From: Verrucomicrobium spinosum DSM 4136 = JCM 18804
GTDB lineage: Bacteria > Verrucomicrobiota > Verrucomicrobiia > Verrucomicrobiales > Verrucomicrobiaceae
Direction: 5' to 3'
NCBI RefSeq assembly: GCF_000172155.1
Contig: NZ_ABIZ01000001.1
Coordinates: 4,001,105-4,065,104 of the forward strand
Length of the DNA stretch: 64,000 nt
In this document: positions 25,611 to 34,170 of the stretch, in pieces
Layout of the letters: each line of letters begins with the position of its first letter
Numbering within the stretch: position 1 is the first letter of the stretch
The notes under the pieces: generated by a model
Told to the model about the DNA's origin: nothing
Seen by the model: only the letters and a program-made list of their open reading frames with translations
Database searches by the model: none
Made by a program: the position numbers and the translations under genes

Positions 25611-28223
25611 TCACTTCGCGCCCACTGCGGGAACAGCTGCTGCCGGTTTCATCACATGGAGCTCATGCACGCTCCAGAAGTTTCCCTTGGCAGAGCTCGT
25701 CTGAGTGATCTTCACAAACTTGGTCTTCACGGGTTTCTCAAACACCAGCTCCGTCACGGCCCCGGAGGGTTGCCCCGTGAGCAGAGGTTTGGACCACTCC
25801 GTGCCGTTGCTGGACACCACCACCGTGTAACCGCGGGGGAAGTCGTTGGCAGAACGGGTACTGTCCAGTTCCACTCCCGCCACCTCGGTCTCGGCGGGCA
25901 GTTCAATCGTCAGCCACTCGCCACCTGCCTGGAACTTGTTGGTGCTCCACCGGCTGCCAGGATCATTGTCCAGAGCCTTGGAGAGGGCGCTGTCGTTCAA
26001 GCTTGAGGTGAGCTTCCACTCCTTCGAGTTGGTCATCGGCTGAGGCAGTCCGGCCCGCAGTTCGTCAATGGTCCAGGCGACCACGCGATCCTTGTTCGCC
26101 GTGCGCAGTTTCTTCACCTCATCCTTCGTGACCAATGCGCCTTGGTTGCCAAAGGCCTTGCGCACATAGCTGGCCACATCGGCAATCCACTCGTCGCTGT
26201 TGCTGCCCAGTGGTACCATCTGCGACTCATACGTCTTGCCTTCGATCGGGCCTGCCAGACCATGCAGGAGCACCTTCACCAGGAAGTCGCTCTGCAGCAC
26301 CGTCTTGGAACCAGCCAGCGGCGGGGCCATGGTCACCCCTTCACGACCGGGCATGGGCATCCCTTTGCCGTCAAAGCCGTGGCAGGCAAAGCAGATGGTA
26401 CGAAAAGCCTCCTGCCCCTTCTCCAGACGCTTCTTGTCCTGCTGACTGAAATTGCCCGCCAGTTTGGGGGCTTCCACCAGGAGCTGCGCGCCGATCTCCT
26501 TCACCCCCAGAGACGGGCTCAAGAAGAGGGTGGTCTGCGAGTCCTTCTTCCAGTCCGGCCAGTTGAGCAGCTTGCCGGTCATGAGCGACTGCAGCACCAC
26601 GGTGGGGGAGCTGTCCTGACGCAGGGACTTGATCTGGGCAATGAGGGCCTCGTTGCCCTGTTTCAGCAGCGTCTCCGCCACGCGGATGGCCGCCGCACGC
26701 ACCTGGGCGTCCTCGTCCTTGAGCTTTTCCGTCACCAGTTCAGGAGTTAACGCGCCAAGACCTTCCAGGGTCCAGAGGGCATGGATGCGGGCCAGGTGAT
26801 TCTCATGCTTCTGCGTCATGGCCACCAGGGCGGGCGCCACCGACTTGTCACTTTTCACAATCAGCATGCGCTGGGCGGTGTCGCGCCACCAGCCATTCGG
26901 GTGGGCGAGGTGCGCCACCCACTGGGCGGGCGTTTCCTCCAGCATGCGCGGCTGGGGCCCGGGCTTGAAGTCCTTGTGCGTGAGACGCCAGATGCGGCCC
27001 TTGCCGATGTTCTTCTCGAACCCGTTCTCAATGACCTTGCCGCGCAGGTAGCTGCCTTCCTTCACCCAGTTGCCTTCCTGGATGATGCCGCGATACATGT
27101 CCACGATGTAGAGGCAGCCATCCGGCCCGGTGGTCATGTTCAGCGGGCGGAAGTTCAGGTCCCGGCTGCGGAGGAACTCGGACTGGCCATGGGGATTCGC
27201 CACTGTGGTGACCCCGTCCTTCACCTCTACCGTGGCACGGCGGATGAGGCGGCCCACGGGTTCAGGAAGAAACACGTTGCCGTAAAGTTCCCTGGGCAGG
27301 CGGTCCCCGCGATAGACGGTCTGGCCCGCGCAACCGGTGAAGTGGTTCAGCGTGCCATCTTCAGGGCGTGACCGGTTGGGCCCACCCTGAAAGTCGTAGG
27401 CCCCCACGAGGGGCCAGACGGTATCGAAGTCCGCCGGCTTCTGGCTGCTCACGTTGATGGCTGCATAGAGGATGTGCGTCTGGTAGTTCCAGAGACCCTT
27501 TTCACCACCAGCGTTGGACCACCACATCTTGCCGTAGTCATCCTGCGCCACGCCCCACTGGCCGCCGTTCGCTGCCGTGTTCTCCTTGCCTGCCGCCACA
27601 CCTGCGCCGTTCCAGCGCAGGCGGTAGCTGTTGTAGGTGGTGTAGATCCAGTTGTCCTGACCCCAGACCAGCCCGCTCGGCTGGTGCTCGAGGTTGCCAC
27701 CACGAGGACCGCCCTCGTACCAGAGCGACTGTTCATCCGCCCTGCCATCCCCGTCCTTGTCCCTGTTGAGCGTGATGTCGTTCGTGTTTGTCACGCCCAC
27801 GAGCACCCGGTCATCCAGCGGCAGCACCATGCGGGGCAGCAGCAGGTTGTCCAGATAGACGGAGTGCTTGTCATACACGCCATCGCCCTTGCTGCTCTCG
27901 TGCCAGCTGATCCGGCTCTTCGGCGTCAGTTCATCAGTGCCGTCGATGTCCTGCATGTAGGTGTTCATCTCCGCCACGTACATACGGCCATTCCCGTCGA
28001 AGACGCACAGCACCGGCTCCGTGACCTGGGGCTCGCTCAGCACGAGTTCCAGCTTGTAGCCATCGGGCAGCTCAATGGTCTTGAGCTCCTGCTCGGGCGA
28101 GAGCATCGGTGACTGCTTGATGAGCTGGGCTGGAGCAGGGGCCGGGGCCGGGGGGCCGTTGGCAGCCGTGGCGACTGCCGCTGGAAGCAGCAGGCAGGAG
28201 AGGAGGGCGGAAGTGCGTTTCAT
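25611..28223 (-). CDS. PVC-type CxxCH haem protein with propeller and discoidin-like end
   Basis: The 870-residue exported protein starts with signal peptide MKRTSALLSCLLLPAAVATA. Order: membrane-bound-dehydrogenase-type beta-propeller (about 40-400; VLCVFDGNGRMYVAEMNTYM, GPDGCLYIVDMYRG), HEAT-like helical repeats (430-570), a c-type cytochrome with CFACHGFDGKGMPMPG near 605-620, and a C-terminal F5/8-type (discoidin) module (SRWSTNKFQAGGEWLTIELP). This architecture (TIGR02604/TIGR02603-like) is confined mainly to Planctomycetes and Verrucomicrobia. It is probably a periplasmic carbohydrate-linked redox protein; the substrate is unknown. Confidence 0.92.
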   Translation of the reverse strand: MKRTSALLSCLLLPAAVATAANGPPAPAPAPAQLIKQSPMLSPEQELKTIELPDGYKLELVLSEPQVTEPVLCVFDGNGRMYVAEMNTYMQDIDGTDELTPKSRISWHESSKGDGVYDKHSVYLDNLLLPRMVLPLDDRVLVGVTNTNDITLNRDKDGDGRADEQSLWYEGGPRGGNLEHQPSGLVWGQDNWIYTTYNSYRLRWNGAGVAAGKENTAANGGQWGVAQDDYGKMWWSNAGGEKGLWNYQTHILYAAINVSSQKPADFDTVWPLVGAYDFQGGPNRSRPEDGTLNHFTGCAGQTVYRGDRLPRELYGNVFLPEPVGRLIRRATVEVKDGVTTVANPHGQSEFLRSRDLNFRPLNMTTGPDGCLYIVDMYRGIIQEGNWVKEGSYLRGKVIENGFEKNIGKGRIWRLTHKDFKPGPQPRMLEETPAQWVAHLAHPNGWWRDTAQRMLIVKSDKSVAPALVAMTQKHENHLARIHALWTLEGLGALTPELVTEKLKDEDAQVRAAAIRVAETLLKQGNEALIAQIKSLRQDSSPTVVLQSLMTGKLLNWPDWKKDSQTTLFLSPSLGVKEIGAQLLVEAPKLAGNFSQQDKKRLEKGQEAFRTICFACHGFDGKGMPMPGREGVTMAPPLAGSKTVLQSDFLVKVLLHGLAGPIEGKTYESQMVPLGSNSDEWIADVASYVRKAFGNQGALVTKDEVKKLRTANKDRVVAWTIDELRAGLPQPMTNSKEWKLTSSLNDSALSKALDNDPGSRWSTNKFQAGGEWLTIELPAETEVAGVELDSTRSANDFPRGYTVVVSSNGTEWSKPLLTGQPSGAVTELVFEKPVKTKFVKITQTSSAKGNFWSVHELHVMKPAAAVPAVGAK

Positions 28224-28249
28224 GGGAGGAAGCGGTCTCAAGGCGGAGT

Positions 28250-28640
28250 TAATACGGGCAATCCGGGAATAAGTTAGCGACGACGACGACGCCAGATTCC
28301 GCAAGAACAGATCGAACTGGAACACCGTGGCGCTGTTGAACGAAGACGCACCGGTGCCGGTGACCGTCATCGCAAGGTCCTCTGCCACCGTCGCCGTCAC
28401 TCCGCCGTGGCTTTGCCCCACCACCAGGAAGCTTCCTGCGCCCAGGCTGATATTGGCCGTGCTGCCACCCGTGATGCTGCGCCACCGCCGAGCTTGGCCC
28501 CAGCCGCCACGGAGACGCTGCCACTGCCCGTGCCGGACCCAGCGGCGTTGTTCACCAGGAGCATGCCTTCCGTCACCGTCGTGCCGCAGCTGTAGGTACC
28601 CAGCTCCCGCTGCCCGCCTGGCCGTGGCATGGCGCACCCC
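28250..28640 (-). pseudogene. Autotransporter beta-strand-repeat fragment
   Basis: Minus-strand translation gives GTTVTEGMLLVNNAAGSGTG and GSVSVAAGAKLGGG, then after a one-frame shift near 28478 SITGGSTANISLGAGSFLVV and ATVFQFDLFLRN. The pattern is that of autotransporter-associated beta-strand repeats (passenger-domain repeats of surface or PEP-CTERM proteins). Neither a start, signal peptide, barrel nor sorting signal is present, so only a fragment of a larger gene remains. It marks the left edge of the island. Confidence 0.65.
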
Positions 28641-28818
28641 AAATCAGGATGAAGCCCGCCAGGAGGTCGAGAACGAGGTTGAACTGGGAAATCAGGCAGG
28701 AGGGATAGGGGAGATGAACAGGCACCAAGTCAGGGCTTACGCATGAACTGACTGTGAAAACATAAGATTTGTTAAGTATATGGTTTTTAGGGGGCTCCCG
28801 CCTTTTTGAGGTGAGAGC

Positions 28819-29640
28819 ATGAGTTCCCAGCTTCCTTCTCAAGACGCTTTGCAAGCTTTGCGGGCCAAGTTTTCCAGACTTCCCGCCCCCGCCAGGCCGG
28901 CAAAGTTCTCCACCGGCTTGATGAAGTGCTCCTCATCGCCTTTTGCAGCACCTTGTGTGATGGCGAAAGCTATCTGGACATGGAGGACCTCGCCCAGAGC
29001 CAGCTGGTCATTGATGCCGTGGGGACACAAGGCCCCATTGCTGAGCAGATCATTGAGGCGGGTGCCGATTATGTTCTCGCCCTCAAAGCCAACCAGCCCA
29101 GCGCACTTCAAGCGGTGAGCGCCCACTTCAAGGAGGCTGAGTCTGTGGATCTCAAGAGCCTGCGGCAGCGCAAAGTGTGACCTTGGAACTCTCCCATGGG
29201 CATTGTGAGAAGCGTGAGTACACCATCGTGGAGGATCTCAGATGGTATCACAAAAGTTGGAAATGGGCAGGGCAGGCCTGAAGAGCGTGGCCCAGGTGCG
29301 CCGTGAGGTGCAGCGCGACTACGATGGCCCACCTGTAGAGGAAGTGCATTACTTCCTGTGCAGCTTCAAAGCGGATGTGGAACGTCTGGCCAGCCTGGTG
29401 CGAGGGCACTGGAGCGTTGAAAACCGCTGCCACTGGGTGCTGGATGTGACCTTTGGAGAAGATCACCGCCAGGTACGAGATCGCACCGCCGCCCACAACC
29501 TGACCATCCTATGAGAGATGGTCATCAGCACCCTGCATCGGCACCCAGCCAAGATCAGTCTGCGTAGAAAGCGCAAACTCGCCACCATGGATCCACACTT
29601 CAGGCTCCCAATCCTCTCCCTCCTTCATGCGCGTAAACCC
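28819..29640 (+). pseudogene. Decayed ISAs1-family transposase
   Basis: Fragments in several frames match ISAs1 (H-repeat) transposases: DALQALRAKFSRLP, then RQAGKVLHRLDEVLLIAFCS and YLDMEDLAQSQL, then IDAVGTQGPIAEQIIEAGAD and VLALKANQPSA, then VTLELSHGHCEKREYTIVED, then RGHWSVENRCHWVLDVTFGE. The middle third of the enzyme is missing between AQSQL and VIDAVG, and at least three frameshifts plus an internal TGA (29513) occur. It cannot be active. Confidence 0.85.
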
Positions 29641-29699
29641 TGGCACCAAGCCGGGAGAGTCCAGGCTCGCAATTGAAGAATATGCAGCTACGTTCCAGG

Positions 29700-29885
29700 A
29701 TGAAGCTACAGCAAGGTCAAGTTTGGAAACAAGGGGAGCGCTACATCCGGATCGTGCACCTGGAGCGTCTTTCCGTGGAGTACAAGGACATGACCGACCT
29801 CGAGGCCAAGACAGGCAAGCACCTCCAGGCGACCAAAAAAGAGTTCTGCCGACTCATCAAAGGCGCTGAGCTGCTGCCCTCGTGA
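29700..29885 (+). CDS. Small hypothetical protein
   Basis: A 61-residue frame starts with MKLQQGQVWKQGERYIRIVH and ends KKEFCRLIKGAELLPS. It has the look of a compact beta-type cytoplasmic protein, and I recall similar small open frames beside ISAs1-type elements in this phylum, though I cannot verify that here. The ATG at 29700 is chosen over a TTG at 29673. It follows the transposase relic and may be a passenger of it. Confidence 0.5.
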   Translation: MKLQQGQVWKQGERYIRIVHLERLSVEYKDMTDLEAKTGKHLQATKKEFCRLIKGAELLPS

Positions 29886-30262
29886 TCGGAGAGCGCGGCG
29901 AGTGTGCCCGGCCCCGTCGCCGAGGAGCGCCGCGCGAAGACGGCCCCCTGCCTGCTCGCCGCCAACTTCCTTTGGATGGTCGTGTGTGTCCAGGGAGTAG
30001 ATTGCCCACGTTCCTCCCGCACACCGGTTGGCACCACCAGAACATATGCAGGCATCGCCACAGGCGCAGTCTGGATGTGCCATCCGGCCAGTCGCCGTGT
30101 GGACCCTTACCCCAAACAACGACAGCCAGACTTCGCGGTCTTTTGCTCTGCCTGCCTTGATCGCACTACCGCTTCGTTGCCTGAGCCGGTTGACACAACC
30201 AGACGACGCCTGAGGAGCATTCGGGACCTCTTTGCAGCGCAGCTCCTCAATTCACGACCACC
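29886..30262. other. Intergenic stretch without a gene
   Basis: No frame with credible coding character was found. It contains GGATGTGCCATCCGG near 30073, the complement of the hairpin core at 627-643, and GACGCCTGAGG near 30207, also similar to sequence near 647. It is probably repeat-derived. Confidence 0.4.
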
Positions 30263-31315
30263 TCACGGCTTTCTCGCCCCCAGCTTTCGCAACGTTTTGT
30301 AGGTTTTAGTGTATTTCCAGAGGCGTGACTTCAGAGTCTCGCCTATCTGCTGACGTAGCGCATCCAGTTCCCTGCGTGAGGCCTTTAGCAGGCCTGCCAT
30401 CTTCTCTCGCTCCATGGAGCCAGCCTCAAGCTGCCTCCTCAAGTCTTCATTCTCCTGTTTTGCCAGATCCAGCGTCTGCTGCAGGTCCCCACACTTTGTC
30501 ATCAGGGAAACCACGCCGGGATGCAAGGCATGAGGGTTGTTGGTAACAACAATGTCATTAACGGAATTGAAGCATGCCATATTGTCATGCACCAGCTTCA
30601 TGGCTGCTTTAACAGGGTCCGCATCCATCCGTTCAAGCAAAACCGCCTCACTCTCGCTCTTGTTTACCCTGTAAACGAACTCAAACTGGGAGGTGATGCG
30701 GCGCATGAAGTCCAGGGGATGATTCCTGCTCTGGGATATCAAGCACCAGCTATTGAGCTCAAAGTAAACGACGGGGTTGAAACGCGCCAGGGTCGCCGTC
30801 GCCCCGTCAAAAAACTGTGGCTCGTGCCCTTCAATATCCACCTTGATGAAATCAAGACGTTCAAGCCCCAATCTGCCCACAAGATCATCCAACGCAAAAC
30901 CCTCGATGTCGCTTGCCGATACTGAATCGCTTTCGCCGTCTGGCTCAATATAGCCAAAGGCTGAATTTTCGAGAAACCGGACCCGTTGTGTCTTGTCTGA
31001 AACCGCCTGATGATAGGCATCCACATTGGAAACGGCATTGTTTTTCAAATTCTCCTGAAGAAGCTGAAAAACCGTTTCCCCAGGCTCGAACGCAAACACC
31101 CTGCCTGATCTCAATCGCTCGCTTAAAATCAGCGACGTCACACCAATGTTGGCCCCCACATCAAGTGCAACGGCATCCTCAGCCAAAAACAGTCGGCAAA
31201 AGTGCTGAAACCTCGCTTCAAATCTGCCCTCAATGGCGTTGAAATACCGATCTGTGTCCGACACACCCGCCACCACGAAGGACCGACCGTTGACGCTGAA
31301 ACACCTTGTACTCAT
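30263..31315 (-). CDS. FkbM-family methyltransferase with coiled-coil tail
   Basis: The 350-residue protein has an FkbM-type S-adenosylmethionine-dependent methyltransferase core (about 45-215): VALDVGANIGVTSLILSERL, VFAFEPGETVFQLLQENL, FIKVDIEGHEPQFFDGA. Such enzymes methylate sugars of polysaccharides or antibiotics. The last 90 residues are a charged coiled coil (LAKQENEDLRRQLEAG, ASRRELDALRQQIGETLK). The ATG at 31315 is the first ATG before the conserved part; the open frame extends to a TTG at 31396. It is isolated among mobile-element debris, with no glycan cluster nearby. Confidence 0.85.
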   Translation of the reverse strand: MSTRCFSVNGRSFVVAGVSDTDRYFNAIEGRFEARFQHFCRLFLAEDAVALDVGANIGVTSLILSERLRSGRVFAFEPGETVFQLLQENLKNNAVSNVDAYHQAVSDKTQRVRFLENSAFGYIEPDGESDSVSASDIEGFALDDLVGRLGLERLDFIKVDIEGHEPQFFDGATATLARFNPVVYFELNSWCLISQSRNHPLDFMRRITSQFEFVYRVNKSESEAVLLERMDADPVKAAMKLVHDNMACFNSVNDIVVTNNPHALHPGVVSLMTKCGDLQQTLDLAKQENEDLRRQLEAGSMEREKMAGLLKASRRELDALRQQIGETLKSRLWKYTKTYKTLRKLGARKP

Positions 31316-31826
31316 GCAGAAAGGACAAACTACCCAGCAGCATAGATTGTCGTAGAAGGCATTCAAGCCTGGACACACGTCAAAAAAGTAGGCCAAGACC
31401 TGCGCCCGGCCGGACGTCTGGCCTTGGTCAAAGGGGGAGGAGATTACCTATCGCCCGGACTAGAACCTCCACTCAAAGCCGCCATCGAACGAGATTGGCT
31501 CGCCGGGATGGGAGCGGTTTGGGCCGGTCATACGGGTCTGCGAGGGGTTTTGCCAGGTGCGGGTGTTGTCCACCCACTTCCACATCATGGTAGAGGCACG
31601 GAAGCGACCGGAAGGGGAAGGGTTCTCGGATGAATGGCCGCTCAAAGCAGGCGGCAGATGGCTCGTCCTAGGCTTCGCTCCGCCCCTGAAGGACTTCGCA
31701 CGAAAGTGGCCCGCGAAGACTGGATGAACATCCCATCGCCTGGTCCTATTCACGAGAAGGGAAACCCAAGGCACGCGAGATCGTCCTGGAGCAACCAGTC
31801 AGACTAAGGCACCGTACCCGTTGCAT
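31316..31826. other. Stretch with a possible outer-membrane protein tail
   Basis: No complete gene is seen. A minus-strand frame ending at 31460 translates to TMMWKWVDNTRTWQNPSQTR and then EPISFDGGFEWRF with stop. The alternating aromatic ending with terminal Phe resembles the last strand of an outer-membrane barrel, so this could be a gene tail, but no barrel precedes it. Confidence 0.35.
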
Positions 31827-32174
31827 ATGAAAGGCCCCGTGTACACCCGTCTCCTGAAACTGTCGGGCATTCTCGTGCTGGCAGCATTTGGCGTCGCCGC
31901 CTCCTTCATCCCCTGGGGGAGGGAAGACTCACTCCACGGCACCAGGTTCCCAGTTTTCACAGTAGCCTGGGACAGAAGCAAGGATACCGGCCTGTTCCTG
32001 GATTACCCCAATCCGCTCGCCTACATTCTGCTACAAGCTCACAATGCCCCACGTATGGGTGGTGTGTTTCTAAACAGAACTCAGGAAGTCTCGTTGAACA
32101 ATATGAAACCGATGAACGATACTGCCGAGTGGCTTGCGGAAAAGCAGAAAGCAATCCAATTGGGCGTGGCCTAG
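31827..32174 (+). pseudogene. Chimeric hypothetical frame with membrane-protein head
   Basis: The 115-residue frame opens with a membrane helix (LLKLSGILVLAAFGVAASFI) followed by FPVFTVAWDRSKDTGLFLDY and PNPLAYIL. The TGLFLDYPNPL-YIL block recurs in a second fragment at 33994-34133, where it continues differently (NPLLFVVVGVLTFSAARW). The first copy was therefore probably cut near 32030 and joined to unrelated sequence (QEVSLNNMKPMNDTAEWLAE). The frame after its TAG remains open into the interrupted gene that follows. Confidence 0.4.
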
Positions 32175-32262
32175 AACATTTACACTTCTGATAGCGAACC
32201 AAACAGGCAATTTCCCGTTAACTTGAGATCTGTGTTAGAGTGCTTCGACCATGACAAAAAAT

Positions 32263-32287
32263 GGCTCTTCGCTGTTATGGGTGGGTA
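32263..32287. repeat. Left terminal inverted repeat of ISL3 element
   Basis: It begins GGCTCTTCGCTG and ends GTGGGTA. It pairs with the right end at 20 of 25 positions. The target copy CAAAAAAT lies immediately to its left. Confidence 0.9.
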
Positions 32288-33525
32288 AATGCGGGCCGGA
32301 GCTTCAAGTCCAGATCTCCTGCCATCCAGTACGCAATGGCTTGGAAGTTGGCAAAGTTGCGAAAGCCCCTTGCCCGCCGGCGGGCGGTTTGAAGGATCCC
32401 GTTGATGGCTTCAATCGCCGCCGACGTAACCCGGTTGGGGTAGTACGCAAGGATTCCCGCCCAGTGCTTTTTGATCGTGCGTGACAACTTGCGGAACGAC
32501 TCCAGCCGGCTCCGGTCTGCCCACTGACACCATCGCTTGAGATGATGCTCTGCCATGAAGACCCCTGGCCACTCCCATGTCTCCTGCAGGTGCTCACGCA
32601 GCGCAAGGGCACGGCCAATTTCCTTGTACCGGGCGCACAACTCGTCTCGCAACTGCTTCTGCGAGGCTTTGAGCCCCTCCCAATTGCCCCTCAAGGCCCA
32701 CAGCCCCCCTTTGACATCGGCACCCATGCGATGCAGTTGCTTGCGCACCGCATCGGTGGCCTCCTGGGCCAGCTTCATGACGTGGAAGCGGTCAAAGACC
32801 ACTTGCGCTGCGGGGAAGTGCTCCGCCGCTCCCTTCTGATAAGCGGGGCTCAGATCAATGGCCACCACTTTGACCTGGCTTGGCTGCGCCCCATGCGCGG
32901 GCATGGCTTGAGCCACCAGCTCGACACACTCGCCACTGCGCCCCGGGGTCATGAACAACAAGCGTGCTGAGGCTCCTGTCTCAGGTCGAAGATCAACCGC
33001 CACTGTGGCATAGCGGTGGCCTTTGCGCGTGGCAGTCTCATCAATGGCCAGAACATGGACCTCGCTCCAGTCTTGGGAAGCATGGGCCTGTCCCACATAG
33101 TGATGCACCACCCGCCACAACCGGGTGTCGGTCTCTCCCACCAGACCGGCCACCGCGCTGACGGGCATCTCTCGGGACAGGGCCATCACCAGCGCTTCAA
33201 ACATCAGCGTAAAGCCGCTGCCCGCTCGCGCCCAAGGAACCTCCACCTGCCTCACCCCGTGTTCAGGACAATCCACCCGCGGCACCCTCGCACTCAAGTA
33301 AGTGGCATGCTGCCAGAAGTTCAAATGCCGCCAGCGCTTCAACTCGTGATCATAGGACGTGCAAAGCTTGCTACAGCAGGGACAGGGCAACTTCGCACCG
33401 GACTGCACCTCAATCTCCAGGCACAGGAACATCTTGCCGCTCTGATCGCGCTCCAGACCACTGCCGATGACCTTCCAAGGTGCCGTCAGCCCCAATGCTG
33501 CCTCAAACAAGCTGTTCTGATCCAT
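32275..33525 (-). CDS. ISL3-family transposase
   Basis: The 416-residue DDE transposase is full length. It has an N-terminal zinc-binding region (CPCCSKLCTSYDHELKRWRH, CPEHG), a helix-turn-helix region and the DDE core: VHVLAIDETATRKGHRYATV (first Asp), VKVVAIDLSPAYQKGA (second Asp) with VVFDRFHVMKLA, and SAAIEAINGILQTARRRARG (Glu). It catalyses cut-and-paste movement of its element. No frameshift is seen, so it may be active. Confidence 0.96.
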   Translation of the reverse strand: MDQNSLFEAALGLTAPWKVIGSGLERDQSGKMFLCLEIEVQSGAKLPCPCCSKLCTSYDHELKRWRHLNFWQHATYLSARVPRVDCPEHGVRQVEVPWARAGSGFTLMFEALVMALSREMPVSAVAGLVGETDTRLWRVVHHYVGQAHASQDWSEVHVLAIDETATRKGHRYATVAVDLRPETGASARLLFMTPGRSGECVELVAQAMPAHGAQPSQVKVVAIDLSPAYQKGAAEHFPAAQVVFDRFHVMKLAQEATDAVRKQLHRMGADVKGGLWALRGNWEGLKASQKQLRDELCARYKEIGRALALREHLQETWEWPGVFMAEHHLKRWCQWADRSRLESFRKLSRTIKKHWAGILAYYPNRVTSAAIEAINGILQTARRRARGFRNFANFQAIAYWMAGDLDLKLRPAFTHP

Positions 33526-33564
33526 GCCTATCCTCTAGCAAAATCCCCACAAAAGACCAGAATC

Positions 33565-33589
33565 TACCCACTCAATTCAGCGAAGCGCC
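33565..33589. repeat. Right terminal inverted repeat of ISL3 element
   Basis: It reads TACCCACTCAATTCAGCG then AAGCGCC, the inverted partner of the left end. The second target copy CAAAAAAT starts at the next base. Confidence 0.9.
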
Positions 33590-33806
33590 CAAAAAATTGA
33601 AAAAGGGAATCGAGCGCTTATTTTTGTTTAAAGATCCGACGTCAAAAGAATTACACCCTTGGGTGTATAACTTTCGGGCAAAGAATAATTCAAGAGACCT
33701 CCTGATTGCATCACCAGCATCTGACGCCCAAAAAAGGGTGATTTTGCTTTGCGACGGCGAAGCCGATGTGATCGCTGAAGATGCGTTTGTCAGTCGATTT
33801 GATTGA

Positions 33807-34170
33807 GATAAAAAAGATCTCTGTCACACGCCACAGGGCAAAAGGCCGAGACGGCGTTTGTGGGGCAAACGCTGACCAAAGTCCTCGAAGCCCTCAAGAC
33901 CAGTGAGTCGGCCGTCCGTCCACCTCAGACTTCACACCGGGCCAACTCACCGCTGTTGCCTTTCCGGTCGAATCCGACGGCCGATGGCTCGTGCCGGTGA
34001 GACCGGCCTGTTTCTGGACTACCCCAATCCGCTCGGATACATCCTGAATCCCTTGTTGTTCGTGGTTGTTGGAGTTCTCACGTTTTCCGCAGCGCGATGG
34101 TGCTGGAGCCAGTTGAACAGAAACAGGTCCTGAACGGCACCCCTGCACCCCTCGCGAATCGAGATGGTCA
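33807..34170 (+). pseudogene. Gene-fragment mosaic with second TGLFLDYPNPL copy
   Basis: No intact gene is present. At 33994-34133 a fragment reads MARAGETGLFLDYPNPLGYI and then NPLLFVVVGVLTFSAARWCW, sharing its core with the frame at 31827. Just before it another frame reads TPGQLTAVAFPVESDGRWLV, and earlier FVGQTLTKVLEALKTSESAV, each broken by frame changes. The area looks like decayed coding DNA. Confidence 0.45.

Larger units (their letters stand above)
32263..33589 (-). mobile_element. Complete ISL3-family insertion sequence
   Basis: The element is 1327 bp with 25-bp imperfect terminal inverted repeats (20 of 25 match) at 32263-32287 and 33565-33589. It is flanked by perfect 8-bp direct repeats CAAAAAAT at 32255-32262 and 33590-33597, the target-duplication length known for ISL3. 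One intact transposase gene fills it. Perfect ends and target copies indicate a recent insertion. Confidence 0.93.
32175..33806 (+). pseudogene. Unknown gene interrupted by ISL3 element
   Basis: Removing the insertion sequence and one 8-bp target copy joins 32175-32262 to 33598-33806 in a single open frame: YTSDSEPNRQFPVNLRSVLE, CFDHDKKLKKGIERLFLFKD, PTSKELHPWVYNFRAKNN and VILLCDGEADVIAEDAFVSR. A TAG at 32172 precedes it and no ATG is in frame before the break; GTG at 32232 could start it. AT-rich composition and absence of any known family suggest recently acquired DNA. The function is unknown. Confidence 0.55.
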
